From the NCBI GenBank assembly GCA_009760885.1, contig CM019718.1, positions 32,666,030 through 32,730,029 of the forward strand: a stretch of DNA of 64,000 bases. Reading direction: 5' to 3'. The notes below the pieces were generated by a model. That model did no database searches and was not told the DNA's origin. It worked only from the letters and a program-made list of their open reading frames with translations. The translations under genes were made by a program, and so were the position numbers. Source of the stretch: Achatina immaculata. Its lineage: Eukaryota; Mollusca; Gastropoda; Stylommatophora; Achatinidae. This document shows positions 44,783-56,096 of this stretch, in pieces. Positions within the stretch are counted from its first letter, which is position 1. Every line of letters begins with the position of its first letter.

Positions 44783-45223
44783 TTCCAATTTTCCTCTTCT
44801 TAGAAAATATCCTACAAATCTCGCTTGTCTGCCTCTGATATTTGCTGTAATTTGCCTTTTAACTCCAGCCTCTCTTAAGACTTCTTTGTTGATTTTCTTA
44901 GCTGTCCATGGTGCCTTCAACATCCTTCTTATGAACCACATTTTCATGGCCTCCATTTCTCGCTGTACTCTCTTATTCATGGACCATACTTCACATCTAT
45001 AAAAAAAAAATTCTGAGAAGAGGAAAATTGGAACACATTGTGGCAAGTGGAAAAATTGAGGGAAGAAGAGATAGAGGAAGACAGAGAGAGAAGTTACTGG
45101 ATGGGCTGTCAGTCTGGCTAGGAAGAAAGTCACTGGCAGATCTCATAATCAAGTCTAAAGACAGGGAATTGTGGAGAGACATGATTGTCAACGCCACGTG
45201 CACAGCACTTGATTGATTGATTG
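44783..45223. mobile_element. Twin-primed (internally inverted) RTE insertion
   Basis: The left half (44783-45002) reads the RTE C-terminal domain on the minus strand (VWSMNKRVQREMEAMKMWFI, ...FLRRGKLE); the right half (45010-45215) reads its direct continuation on the plus strand (LRRGKLEHIVASG, GRRDRGRQREKLLDGL, DRELWRDMI). The two halves overlap by about 20 bp (gagaagaggaaaattgg). A TTGA-type tail ends it, and perfect 11-bp duplications atatttttgat flank it at 44772-44782 and 45224-45234. Confidence 0.93.
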
Positions 45224-45234
45224 ATATTTTTGAT

Positions 45235-45659
45235 AATGGCAATGAAATTTTGAAAGCACCAACATTAACCGTCACAGCTGTAGATTAGGATTTCACTTAT
45301 TGTTTGTATGTCAGGGATCTTTCTTTGCCATTTTTTCCCATTTTAAACAGAATGAAGTGTACTAAAATTTACATCAGAATTCTGGACGTTTATTATTTCA
45401 GTTTGAAATGTTCATTTTGATGGCGTAGATATGAGCTTTATGTGATGTATGTATTATTATTAAATGTGCAAACAGATATACATGGAAACACTGCAGTAAA
45501 GATGTTGAAATATAACTTATGGGGTATATATGATGTGATTAAATATTACCATATGGCAGAATAAAAATTGAAGTTTCACTTTCAAATTAATAACATAACA
45601 AAAATGAGGGGGAAAAAAGATGGACAATATCTACAGTGAATAAACAAAGAAAAAAAAAT
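45235..45659. other. Intergenic stretch
   Basis: AT-rich, nothing recognised. Confidence 0.4.
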
Positions 45660-46135
45660 GTACATCCTTCCCGTGCCGTTAAATGTCACATAGGGCTCGC
45701 ATGGTAGTTTGCCAAGTTTTCCTGTTTTCGGTGAGCTTTTCAACCTCATCAAGGGATTTTATGCCTGCTAATTTGGCCTCTCTTAACAATGTCATCATTA
45801 CATATGAAATGGTCGACCTCTTTTTCTTTGGCCTGACCTAGTATTTTCCTTAGTCATTTGTTTTCACAAGAGTCTAATTTGTTGTCTGTTTCTTTAGTTG
45901 ATTTCCAGCTTTTGCATGAGGATGGATATTACATTTGAATTGAATGATCTTAGCTTGGTTTTTATGCATATAACTTTTGAATGCCTTGTGTTTTCAAGAT
46001 TCTTGAAGGTCAGTGCTGCTTTTGCAGTTCTAATTCTAACTTCCTTTCTGGTGTCACCATCCTGGTTTATGCAGCTGCCGAGATATGCAAATTGGTTTCC
46101 TTCGTTCCTCCTACATATATTTTCCGTTCTTGAAT
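45660..46135 (-). mobile_element. RTE fragment (TAAGA-tail family), degraded
   Basis: Minus strand; matches 46918-47530 with internal gaps (about 45790-45840 lacks the GHLMRRN-to-GRPRE part). Readable pieces: FAYLGSCINQDGDTRKEVRI, FKNLENTRHSK and TKLRSFNSNV. Stops and frameshifts are present. Confidence 0.8.
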
Positions 46136-46189
46136 AACTCATTCCATGCCTCAGGAAGAAACGCGGACGTTCAGTTGGGTGCCAGATTA

Positions 46190-46545
46190 AAAGCGCGGGT
46201 TTTGATCTGTATAGGGGGTATAGTTGTAAAATTGAATGGAAAACAGTATTTCCATGTACATTCGTGTACTTATTGTGTTTCAAAATGTAACTAAATGTAT
46301 GAAGATTTCATAAATGCAGAGTTTTTTTTAGGAAAAAAGAAGTAATGTTATGTTTTTAGACAATAATTGTGTCCTACTTACCATCGGGTAGGTCTAGATA
46401 TAGAGTACTTGCCATCTGGGATGCCTGGAATTACCTGTCGAAGTCGTTTTGTTTTTTGATACGTTGCATTCTCGCTAAAGTAATGTCTGAAAAAACCTTC
46501 TTACTACTTCTCCAGTTGTCTGATATGTCTAGATCTACTTGTTCA
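46190..46545 (-). repeat. Dispersed repeat, inverted copy of 1-365
   Basis: Reverse complement matches the window's first 365 bp along its whole length with point differences. The reverse strand carries a short open stretch (DNWRSSKKVFSDI) ending near a gtaattcc that resembles a splice donor, so the repeat may derive from a gene or an element ORF. Confidence 0.7.
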
Positions 46546-46904
46546 TTATGACGTGTATGGCAGCTCCAGAAAGCAAGGGAATGAATGAACAAACATACTT
46601 TATTTTAAAAGGGTTAAGAATTAAGCTTGCAGGCTCGTCTGACATTCTGCCCTTCATCATACAGCATCATACAGATAGTAACATCCTTGTTTCACACCTG
46701 TTTCAATCTGGAACCATTCGCTCAGTCCTTCTGTGTTGACTGCACAAACATGTCTGTTGTAGAGATCCTCACTCCTATCCAGTTAATGCAGTCACAAAGT
46801 TTGCCTTTTTTGTATTTTGACAATGATTCCTGTTTTCCATTTCGAAGGGACCTTTTCTTCTTTCCAAATTTAATTAAACATTCTCTGTAGTTGCCTGCAC
46901 TTAT

Positions 46905-48005
46905 CTTATCTTATATCCTTCCCGTGCCGTTAGACGTCACATAGGGCTCGCAAAGTAGTTCGCCAATATTTCCTGTCTGCGGCGAGTCTTTCAACCTCAA
47001 CAAAGGATTTTATGCCTGTTAACTTGGCCTCTCTTAATAATGTTCTCTTCAAAGTTTCACGCGGTCTGCCCCTTTTTCTTCGGCCTGTTGTGTTCCACTT
47101 GATAGCTTGTTTTGGGATTCTCTGCTCATTTCTTCTCATCAAGTGGCCAACATATGTCCATCTCCTTTTCCTGATCACCCATGAGACTGGTTGTTGTTCA
47201 GTCATCTGTCTTATCTCTGCATTGTTCTTGAATTCATTCCACTTGATGCCGAGTATTTTCCTTAGGCATTTGTTTTCAAAAGAGTCTAATTTCTTTTCTA
47301 TTTCTTTAGTTGTTTTCCAGCTTTCGCATGCATAAATGAGGGTGGATACGACATTTGAATTGAATAGTCTTAACTTGGTTTTTGTGCTTATAACTTTTGA
47401 ATTCCATATGTTCTCAAGATTCTTGAAGATTGATGCTGCTTTTGCAATTCTGATCCTAACTTCCTTTCTAGTGTCACCACCCTGGTCCATGTAGCTGCCA
47501 AGGTATGCAAATTGATTGACTTCTTCAATATCTGTCCCTTCTATGTGTATTTTTTCATTTTGATTGATGGGAATTTTCATTATTTTTGTTTTGTCCTTGT
47601 TAATTTCAAGTCCTATTTTGCTAGCCAATGAAGACAACACTATTAATAGCTTTTAACATTTTGGCTGTTATTTCATCTTCACCTACAGCTTTGTTGTTAG
47701 ACATTAGATTCACTACTGTTTCAGTTTCATTCAATGTAATTTTATCTAGGTTGGCATTTAGTTGTGGGAATGATAAGTAAGTTTCAAGGTCTATGAATTC
47801 TTTTGGGTGTGGTCGATTAAGCATTTCTTGGAAGTGTTTGGCCCATCTTTGCTTTTGGTCTTTACTTGATGTTAATAGGGTGCCAGTTTTGTGAGAGACT
47901 GGTCTTCTTTGGGTGTAATAGTACATGTTAGCCTCTTTTGTATGTTAAATAGAGTTTTACTGTCTCCTGTTTTTGCTGCTTTCTCTGCTTCTTTTGTTAA
48001 TTTGT
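46905..48005 (-). mobile_element. RTE-type LINE with the RT core deleted (TAAGA tail)
   Basis: Minus strand. The upstream part (48005-47640) reads the fingers region (GDSKTLFNIQKRL, QRWAKHFQEMLNRPHP, NNKAVGEDEITAKMLKA). The downstream part (47640-46930) reads LASKIGLEINKDKTKIM, FAYLGSYMDQGGDTRKEVRI, YACESWKTTKEIEKKLDSF, KRRWTYVGHLMRRNEQRIP and GRRKRGRPRETLKRTLL. Between them the palm with YADD (roughly 150-200 residues) is missing, so this copy has an internal deletion near 47640. The tail is TAAGATAAGATA at about 46905-46915. Confidence 0.87.
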
Positions 48006-48154
48006 TAATTTGTTAATTAAATAACAATATTTATCACGTAATTAGAAGTACTGAATCATTTTTTAAAATACTAAGCCTTTATCCAGACTTTATAAACAAT
48101 CCTTAATTATCTGGAACACCCTAAACATAATTTCCACATATCATTTTTAGTCAG

Positions 48155-48345
48155 AAATTGCTACTATATCTGAGATTGACCAATAAAAAATGTAGGTTAT
48201 AGTGATTATTGTATCTGAAGTTAACCAGTGAAAATGCAGGCTATAGTAGTTTATCATATCAGAAATTGACCAATAAAAAATGTAGGGTATAGTGGTTATT
48301 GTATCTGAAGTTAACCACTGATAATGTAGGTTATATTGCTGATGA
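48155..48345 (+). repeat. Short tandem duplication, ~62-bp periodicity
   Basis: About three alternating blocks of 'gaccaataaaaaatgtagg' and 'tgtatctgaagttaaccagt'. Divergent. Confidence 0.7.
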
Positions 48346-49160
48346 AATGTTCTTTTCTTTTCCCACAATTCCTGTACGTTTTGGTTAATCATAACCTGGG
48401 AGACTAACTGCTGGAACGTTTTGTCAGTGTAGAAAATGCCCAGACAAGGTTATTTTTGTAATATTTTCACATAAAAATTAGACACTTTTGACATTGTTTC
48501 CAGATGTATGATACCACTCTTCCATTAATTCTTAGTAAGAAATGTCTTTCATGCTGTTTCTTTATTTTAAAGTTTATAGCTTCACATTGTGGAAAAATCA
48601 GGCAAGCTTCTTAACCAGAAAACATGGGCCCGTGTTATCAAGCAGCAGAAGCTGTACGCTCATTTGTTAGCAAACACTTGAACATTTGTTGATAATATTG
48701 TCAAGCTTTTGACTTGATCGATGCTTATTAAAAAAAAAGTGTACGCATTCAGCTGTTTGTGTTTGTGTGTATTTTCTTGTCAGTTGCGTAATGTCTGGCT
48801 GCCCATCTGTCTGGCTGTCTATCCTTCTCTGTTATCAATCTATCATCGTCATCTTCTTCTTCTTCATATTATTCAGTTATAACTGTTGATCTCACACATA
48901 AATTCCCTTCTCAGCCCTCACCATTACAATATTTAGGGCCAGCATCACAGCACATTTAACAAAGCCATATATACCAGATCTACTCTCTAGAAAGAGATTC
49001 TCATAACAGATACACGTGTGGCGTAGCACCATCGAGAATCCTTATTGACTGGAGGGTGACGGCAGGAAGGATAGAACTTGCTGCTTTCAATCTGAGAAGT
49101 CCTTTTACATTCAGTTACATCACTCTTCCCCCAACCCGCCACCCTCGTGGGAGAAAACAT
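48346..49160. other. Intergenic stretch
   Basis: No feature recognised. Confidence 0.4.
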
Positions 49161-49172
49161 AGTTCGTGACTG

Positions 49173-51370
49173 GAAAAGAAACTAATAGCAAAATTTACAT
49201 TGTAACATCAAGGAGATTAGAAGAGAAGCTAATAGAATTACATTGTAACATCGAGGAGATTAGAAGAGAAGCTAATAGAATTACATTGTAACATCGAGGA
49301 GATTAGAAGAGAAGCTAATAGAATTACATTGTAACATCGGGGAGATTAGAAGAGAAGCTAATAGAATTACATTGTAACATCAAGAAGATTAGAAGAGAAG
49401 CTAATAGAATTACATTGTAACATCAAGAAGATTAGAAGAGAAGCTAATAGAATTACATTGTAACATCGGGGAGATTAGAAGAGAAGCTAATAGAATTACA
49501 TTGTAACATCGGGGAGATTAGAAGAGAAGCTAATAGAATTACATTGTAACATCGAGGAGATTAGAAGAGAAGCTAATAGAATTACATTGTAACATCGAGA
49601 AGATTAGAAAAGAAGCTAATAGAATTACATTGTAACATCGAGGAGATTAGAGAAGAAACTAATAGCGAAAATTACATTATAACAAAAGAGATTAGAAAGA
49701 AAGTAATAGCAAGAATTACATTGTAATCATCAAGGAGATTAGAAAAGAAACTAATAGGAATAATTACATTATAACATCAAGGAGATTAGAAAAGAAACTA
49801 ATAGCAATAATTACATTATAACATCAAGGAGATTAGAAAAGAAACTAATAGCAAGAATTACATTGTAATCATCAAGGAGATTAGAAAAGAAACTAATAGC
49901 AAGAATTACATTATAACATCAAGGAGAATAAAAAAGAATCTAATAGCAAGAATTACATTATAACATCAAGGAGATTAGAAAAGAAACTAATAGCAAGAAT
50001 TACATTATAACATCAAGGAGATTAGAAAAGAAACTAATAGCAAGAATTACATTATAACATCAAGGAGATTAGAAAAGAAACTAACAGCAAGAATTACATT
50101 ATAACATCAAGGAGATTAGAAAAGAAACTAATAGCAAGAATTACATTATAACATCAAGGAGATTAGAAAAGAAACTAATAGCAAGAATTACATTATAACA
50201 TCAAGGAGATTAGAAAAGAAACTAATAGCAAGAATTACATTATAACATCAAGGAGAATAAAAAAGAATCTAATAGCAAGAATTACATTATAACATCAAGG
50301 AGATTAGAAAAGAAACTAATAGCAAGAATTACATTATAACATCAAAGAGAATAAAAAAAAAACTAATAGCAAGAATTACATTATAACATCAAGGAGATTA
50401 GAAAAGAAACTAATAGCAAGAATTACATTATAACATCAAGGAGATTAGAAAAGAAACTAATAGCAAGAATTACATTATAACATCAAGGAGATTAGAAAAG
50501 AAACTAATAGCAAGAATTACATTATAACATCAAGGAGATTAGAAAAGAAACTAATAGCAAGAATTACATTATAACATCAAAGAGAATAAAAAAAAAAACT
50601 AATAGCAAGAATTACATTATAACATCAAGGAGATTAGAAAAGAAACTAATAGCAAGAATTACATTATAACATCAAGGAGATTAGAAAAGAAACTAATAGC
50701 AAGAATTACATTATAACATCAAGGAGATTAGAAAAGAAACTAATAGCAAGAATTACATTATAACATCAAGGAGATTAGAAAAGAAACTAATAGCAAGAAT
50801 TACATTATAACATCAAGGAGATTAGAAAAGAAACTAATAGCAAGAATTACATTATAACATCAAGGAGAATAAAAAAAGAATCTAATAGCAAGAATTACAT
50901 TATAACATCAAGGAGATTAGAAAAGAAACTAATAGCAAGAATTACATTATAACATCAAAGAGAATAAAAAAAAAACTAATAGCAAGAATTACATTATAAC
51001 ATCAAGGAGATTAGAAAAGAAACTAATAGCAAGAATTACATTATAACATCAAGGAGATTAGAAAAGAAACTAATAGCAAGAATTACATTATAACATCAAG
51101 GAGATTAGAAAAGAAACTAATAGCAAGAATTACATTATAACATCAAGGAGATTAGAAAAGAAACTAATAGCAAGAATTACATTATAACATCAAAGAGAAT
51201 AAAAAAAAAACTAATAGCAAGAATTACATTATAACATCAAGGAGATTAAAAAAGAAACTAATAGCAAGAATTACATTATAACATCAAGGAGATTAAAAAA
51301 GAAACTAATAGCAAGAATTACATTATAACATCAAGGAGATTAAAAAAGAAACTAATAGCAAGAATTACAC
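49173..51370 (+). repeat. 2.2-kb minisatellite with 43-bp and 47-bp unit families
   Basis: About ten 43-bp units (agaagagaagctaatagaat tacattgtaacatcgaggag) at 49200-49650, then about 36 units of 47 bp (aaaagaaactaatagcaaga attacattataacatcaagg). A variant unit with 'aaagagaataaaaaaaaaac' or 'aaggagaataaaaaagaatc' recurs at intervals of several units (49921, 50251, 50345, 50580, 50866, 50955, 51190), giving a higher-order block pattern. Confidence 0.97.
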
Positions 51371-51810
51371 TGTATTTATCAGTTTCGTGGAATTTAATAA
51401 AGTGGAGAAACACCCCCCCCCCTTCACCCCAGTTTACCATGTTGATTAACCTGTCATTTAATAATCACTATGGGCCACCTTTAAAACAAAGGTCATCCAG
51501 GTCCCTGAGCCACGCACTCGCTGGCTGGACCTTCCTCTTATTAGTCCTTGTAATGACAGCAATATCTCTCCCCCCCTCCCAGCTTGCTGCAGATGTCTCT
51601 CTTCAAAGCGGAGCCATAGTGGGAACAGGACGCATGGACGCTGCTTTAATTAACATCAGTAACGATCCAGTGTCTTTTTCTTGAGCTTTCCAAGCCTTTA
51701 TGGCTCATTGCTGCAGATAAAATTCACATCCATTCCTTACTATTTCTTTATCTTCTCTCTCCAGCTGGTGACCCCAATGTCCTGTATATCCTATTATACG
51801 TTGTCTCTCC
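51371..51810. other. Intergenic stretch with an unassigned open frame
   Basis: The frame 51439-51684 (starting MLINLSFNNHYGPPL, with a hydrophobic stretch TFLLLVLVMTAISL) has no recognised family. A C10 run lies at 51412. Confidence 0.3.
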
Positions 51811-51925
51811 ATATAGCAGTATATTGAATGTTTGGATGTAAGATAGATAACTCATTTTATACAAATATTCCAATTCTCAGATGAGTTATCTATCTTACAT
51901 CCAAACATTCAATATACTGCTATAT
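51811..51925 (+). repeat. Perfect inverted repeat: 45-bp arms, 25-nt loop
   Basis: The left arm 51811-51855 (atatagcagtatattgaatg ... aactcat) is the exact reverse complement of the right arm 51881-51925. The loop is 51856-51880. No mismatch was found on either arm. A transcript through here would form a long, fully paired hairpin. Confidence 0.97.
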
Positions 51926-53250
51926 CCATCCATGTTCTTGATCTACTTCCCAGTCTTGTTTCCTTCATCTTTTGATGGTCACTGGTCCAGAATGGTCCAC
52001 TGTCACCCTTTAAAAAATTATCTTGGCGATTTGTGGGGTCCACTTTCAGTCTATGTTCTCAGGGTCGGCTCTAGTAAATGGCGTAATACATAGCACCTGA
52101 TCTGAGCACGCAGGCTGATGAGTTGCCACATCGTGGACGTCGGAGCTGACGGTGATCCCGATGGTGGTTGGTAAGTCAACAGGATGTGTCTGTTCATGGA
52201 AGATGTCCTAGCTTACTTTTTGAAACTGTGTTCAGAAAGTTCTCAGGGATGCTGTAGAACATGAAGAACTAGTTGAAACCAGAATATGAAGACAACCAAA
52301 TTCTTTGTCCGTGACGAGACAAAGGCAGAAGTCAGAGAACCTGATAATTATTTTGGGAAACTCAATGGAGAGAGGAAGGGGCCTAACTGAAAGGTTTGAC
52401 CGAGTTCCACGAGAAAGAATGGCAATAAACTCACTAGAACCAATGACTGCATGAAATGGAGAAGCATGCTCGCCAGCGCCTATGAACGCAACAAATAATG
52501 AATGGATTTCCCGAAGCTTTAGGAAAAGTAGGGTCTTGACCAGATCTGTTTCGCTAATACTGATCACTGCTCTGTTTCTCGCCAATCACTGTAACGGAGT
52601 TCAGACAATTCTGGGTTTGGCTTGTTCTGGTAAACTCGTGACAAGACTTCCAAAACAGTCACATGCCCGTGAAACTTTGACAAGTAAACACACACACAGG
52701 AAAGAAATGGAAGCAACAGAGACGCAGCAAACAACGTGGACAGCCATTGAAAGAGTTCTCGAAGAAGTGGCAAAACAACGAGAAAAGGACATAGGAAGCA
52801 GAGAAAGTTTCTTGGACAGGACATGAGAAGACTGACAGTCACTTGAAAACTTAAAGAAATAAAGAAGAAGAAAACTAAGAGGAAAATGTCTCAACGAGTT
52901 GACCAAATGATTTGGGGGGGGGGGGTATTTGTAGGAAACATGAAGATAGAGAAGCATGTTCTTCAACGCCGGCGTCAGGTGATGAAAATCTTAATAGATT
53001 TGGCTTGCTTGCGTGTGCTATATTTGGCTAGTTATGGGCAAGAAACCTGCCAAACAAGACAAGTGGGGCGCGGAGAGTGGGGATGACGAACTGGAGGTCC
53101 AGGTACGTCTTTACATATGATAAAACCCTTATAGCACTACATAATGGGGTTGCAAATGCTTAGTTGTGGTTCTCCTTCAGCATGAGTTATTGTATATTTG
53201 AAGGCGTCATGTCTGCCGTGAACTAGAGGCGCTCCCCAGTTGGGGATAGA
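51926..53250. other. Intergenic stretch
   Basis: Open frames on both strands (52232-52966) have no recognised family. A G13 run is at 52914-52926. Confidence 0.35.
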
Positions 53251-53355
53251 CGGGTTTCTACGTATAATTGTGAGACGTCTGCTAGAGTGACGGAAGTTTA
53301 CCTGATCAAGACCCTATCCTTCCTCGCCGTGGTGCTCCCAGTAACAGACTGATAT
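53251..53355 (-). repeat. SINE-like repeat fragment ('GGGTCTTGG' family)
   Basis: Inverted copy: 'gatcaagaccctatccttcc', 'ccagtaacagactgatatgg'. Confidence 0.45.
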
Positions 53356-53589
53356 GGTCCTTCAGCCTTGGTAACAGGAGAACACGGTGGTGGAGTGCTC
53401 TCATAAAACACATTTCATGAATTCACTTGGATCAGCAAACAAGAACAGAAATAGAACATAGTGTTGTATGGTTGGACCTCAAAAGGAATCATAAACAGAG
53501 AACGTTTAGATGTGAGAGAATGAAAATTGACAAGAGAATTGCAATGATGGCTTCACCGTCAAACACTTTTTTTTTGGTGCAAGATAGCA

Positions 53590-53715
53590 GAGTTTATTTG
53601 TGCTGTGATCTTGTGGCTAGATGAATGCTTGTCCTACAGGAGCCCATGGTTCAAGTCCCAGGTAATTCACATGTCATTTTTCTTTCTCTCACATCTGAAG
53701 TGCTCTGTTTATGAT
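53590..53715 (+). repeat. tRNA-derived SINE fragment
   Basis: 'tcttgtggctagatgaatgc', B-box-like 'ggttcaagtcccaggtaatt', then 'tttttctttctctcacatct'; the counterpart of 1535-1605. Confidence 0.55.
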
Positions 53716-53818
53716 TTTTTTTTATATCTGCCCATACAACACTGTGTTCTGTTACTTTGCTGTGTGAAAGCCACATTTCTTGTTAATCTTTTGATCTGCT
53801 AATAAGGCACAGTAAATC

Positions 53819-53966
53819 ATTTCCAAATCCTACACAGTGTCTGTACATCAAATTATTTCCAAATCCTACACAGTGTCTGTACATCAAATTATTTCCAAAT
53901 CCTACACAGTGTCTGTACATCAAATTATTTCCAAATCCTACACAGTGTCTGTACATCAAATTATTT
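53819..53966 (+). repeat. 36-bp minisatellite, 4 units
   Basis: Four perfect units starting atttccaaatcctacacag. Confidence 0.97.
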
Positions 53967-54129
53967 CAGCATCGGCTGCAAAGAACAAGGTTTTTTTTTC
54001 CTGATTTCAGAGAGTTTAGAAAAATATCAGGACCAAGAAACCAGACCAGACCAAGAATTATCATACCTCCACATAAATCTCCTGGGCTGTTGAATGACTT
54101 CAATCTCATTAAATGATTGAGATCTGGGG

Positions 54130-54215
54130 AAGGGGTGGGGGTGGGGAAAGAATAGGGTCTTGGCTGGCTATATATAGTTCATCAGATCTGATGCAGTCAG
54201 CCAGCTGTGGGTTGC
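54130..54215 (+). repeat. SINE-like repeat fragment ('GGGTCTTGG' family)
   Basis: 'agaatagggtcttggctggc' then 'cagccagctgtgggttgc'. Confidence 0.45.
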
Positions 54216-54239
54216 TTCTTTCAGTTTTTCTTCAAATTC

Positions 54240-54390
54240 TTCCAGGCTATCCTCAATTCTCCTGGGTTGTCCCCAGTTTTCCCAGGTCATCCCCAGTTCT
54301 TCTAGGTTATCTCCAATTCTCCCAGGTCATCCCCAGTTCTTCTAGGTTATCCCCAATTATCCCAGGTTATCTCCAGTTCTCCCAAATTTA
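54240..54390 (+). repeat. Degenerate ~20-bp tandem repeat
   Basis: About eight units of ttctcccaggttatccccag with substitutions; the frame appears as repeated GYPQFS/VIPSS-like peptides but is not a gene. Confidence 0.85.
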
Positions 54391-54859
54391 ACTCTGTGAC
54401 TCTAGAATCTGTGATCATTTTTTTCTGTGATACTGTCATTTTTCCATGTATCACCTCAGTATAAAAGATCTGGTTTGATGCCTTTTTTTTTTTATTAACT
54501 TGAATCTTTATTTTTATTTTACCATTAAACTATTCTCAATTGTTTACCTGTTCTTTTATATCTAATTATATGCTTGATATGTTCTTTGGACTCCTTCTTG
54601 AGTGTGGAGTTGCCAAGAAAAATGTTAAGTACTGGCTCTAACCTAATTTATTCCCTTCCCAGAATTCTGTTAGGCAATGTTTGTCCTGTCTACTATTTTG
54701 TCAAGTCATGGATACCCACTGTAGGCTGACATGTATACAAATATAGTGCAAGAAATAGATCTTAAATTGTAACTTTTGCTTTTGTAGTTTATATGGCCTC
54801 TAAACTTCCAGCTCTAGTGGTCTTACCCAGGTAAGGTTTATCAGTGGTACAGATTTCTT

Positions 54860-55512
54860 ACATCTTACATCCTTCCCATGCCATTAAACGTCACATAGGG
54901 TTTGCATAGTTATTTGCCAAGTTTTCCTATTCTGTGTGAGTTTTTCAACCTCATCGAGGGATTTTATGCCCACTAAACTGGCTTCTCTTAACAATGTCCT
55001 CTTTAGAGTTTCGCGCGGTCGACCTCTTTTTTTCTTCAACCTGTTGTGCTCCACTTGATAGCTTGTTTTGGTATTCTTTGATTGTTTCTTCTCATCACAT
55101 GGCCTACATATGTCCATCTTCTTTTTTTGATCACCCATGAGACAGGTTGTTGTTTGCATATCTGTCTTATCTTTGCGTTGTTCTTGAATTCGTTCCACTT
55201 TATACCAAGTATTTTCCTTAGGCATTTGTTTTTAAAAGAGTCTAATTTCTTGTCTATTTCTTTAGTTGATTTCCAGCTTTCGCATGCATAAATGAGGGTG
55301 GATATCACATTTGAATTGAATAATCTTATAACTTTTGAATTCAGTATGTTCTCAAGATTTTTGAAGGACAGTACTGCTTTTGCAATTCTAATTCTAATTT
55401 CCTTCTTGGTGTCACCATCTTGGTCTTTGTATCTGCCGAGGTATGCAGATTGGTTTACTTCGTCAACAACTGTTCCTTCTACATGTTTTTCCTTCTTGAT
55501 TAATGAGAAGTT
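54860..55512 (-). mobile_element. RTE-type LINE fragment (TAAGA-tail family)
   Basis: Minus strand; closely follows 46915-47560. Readable: TLIYACESWKSTKEIDKKLD, KCLRKILGIKWNEFKNNAKI, KKRRWTYVGHVMRRNNQRIP and GRPRETLKRTLLREASL. A frameshift lies near 55040-55080. The tail (tcttacatcttacatcc) is at about 54858-54874. Confidence 0.87.
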
Positions 55513-55972
55513 TCATTATCTCAGATAATGGGTACAAATTTAAGATGTCATAAATCAACAAGTATTATTTCAGCTTGTGTCCAAATCAGGCATCAACATC
55601 AGAAATAGAGGAAGTGCAACAACAAGCGAAGAACAGAGGATTTAATATTTAAAAGTATAAACATTGAATAGTAACACTGAGACTTTCTTTATCTTTGTTT
55701 CTCATAATGTTTGGGCACTTTCAAAGGCCTGTGATAGATGGAGTATGAAAGACAGTTGGATGAACTTGTTATTATTCACATGAAGTTCTACTTTGCAGGT
55801 AGATGATCATACATCTAGCCACTGTTTTTAATATAGCAGTCATAAAAGCTGTGATTACTTTTTATTTATAATAAGTGATATTAATGAAAAATAGAATATT
55901 ATTAACAGGTAAATTTGGTTTTCTTTAAAAAAAAAGGAAAAAACAAACTGGCTGCCTAATTTAGGTGTAATA
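55513..55972. other. Intergenic stretch
   Basis: AT-rich, nothing recognised. Confidence 0.4.
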
Positions 55973-56096
55973 CAAGGTTTGGCAATTAAGTAATGAGGCT
56001 AATTCCATAAAAAATAAAATAAACAACAATTGAAGATATAACCTGTATTTTATTCAAAGTAAGCCCCTTGTGTATTGATACAGTGAGTAGCATGAT

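Noticed and set aside
52482..52826. 114-codon open frame with a hydrophobic segment then a charged tail
   Set aside because: No family recognised and equally long frames overlap on the other strand; probably chance or a decayed LINE C-terminus.
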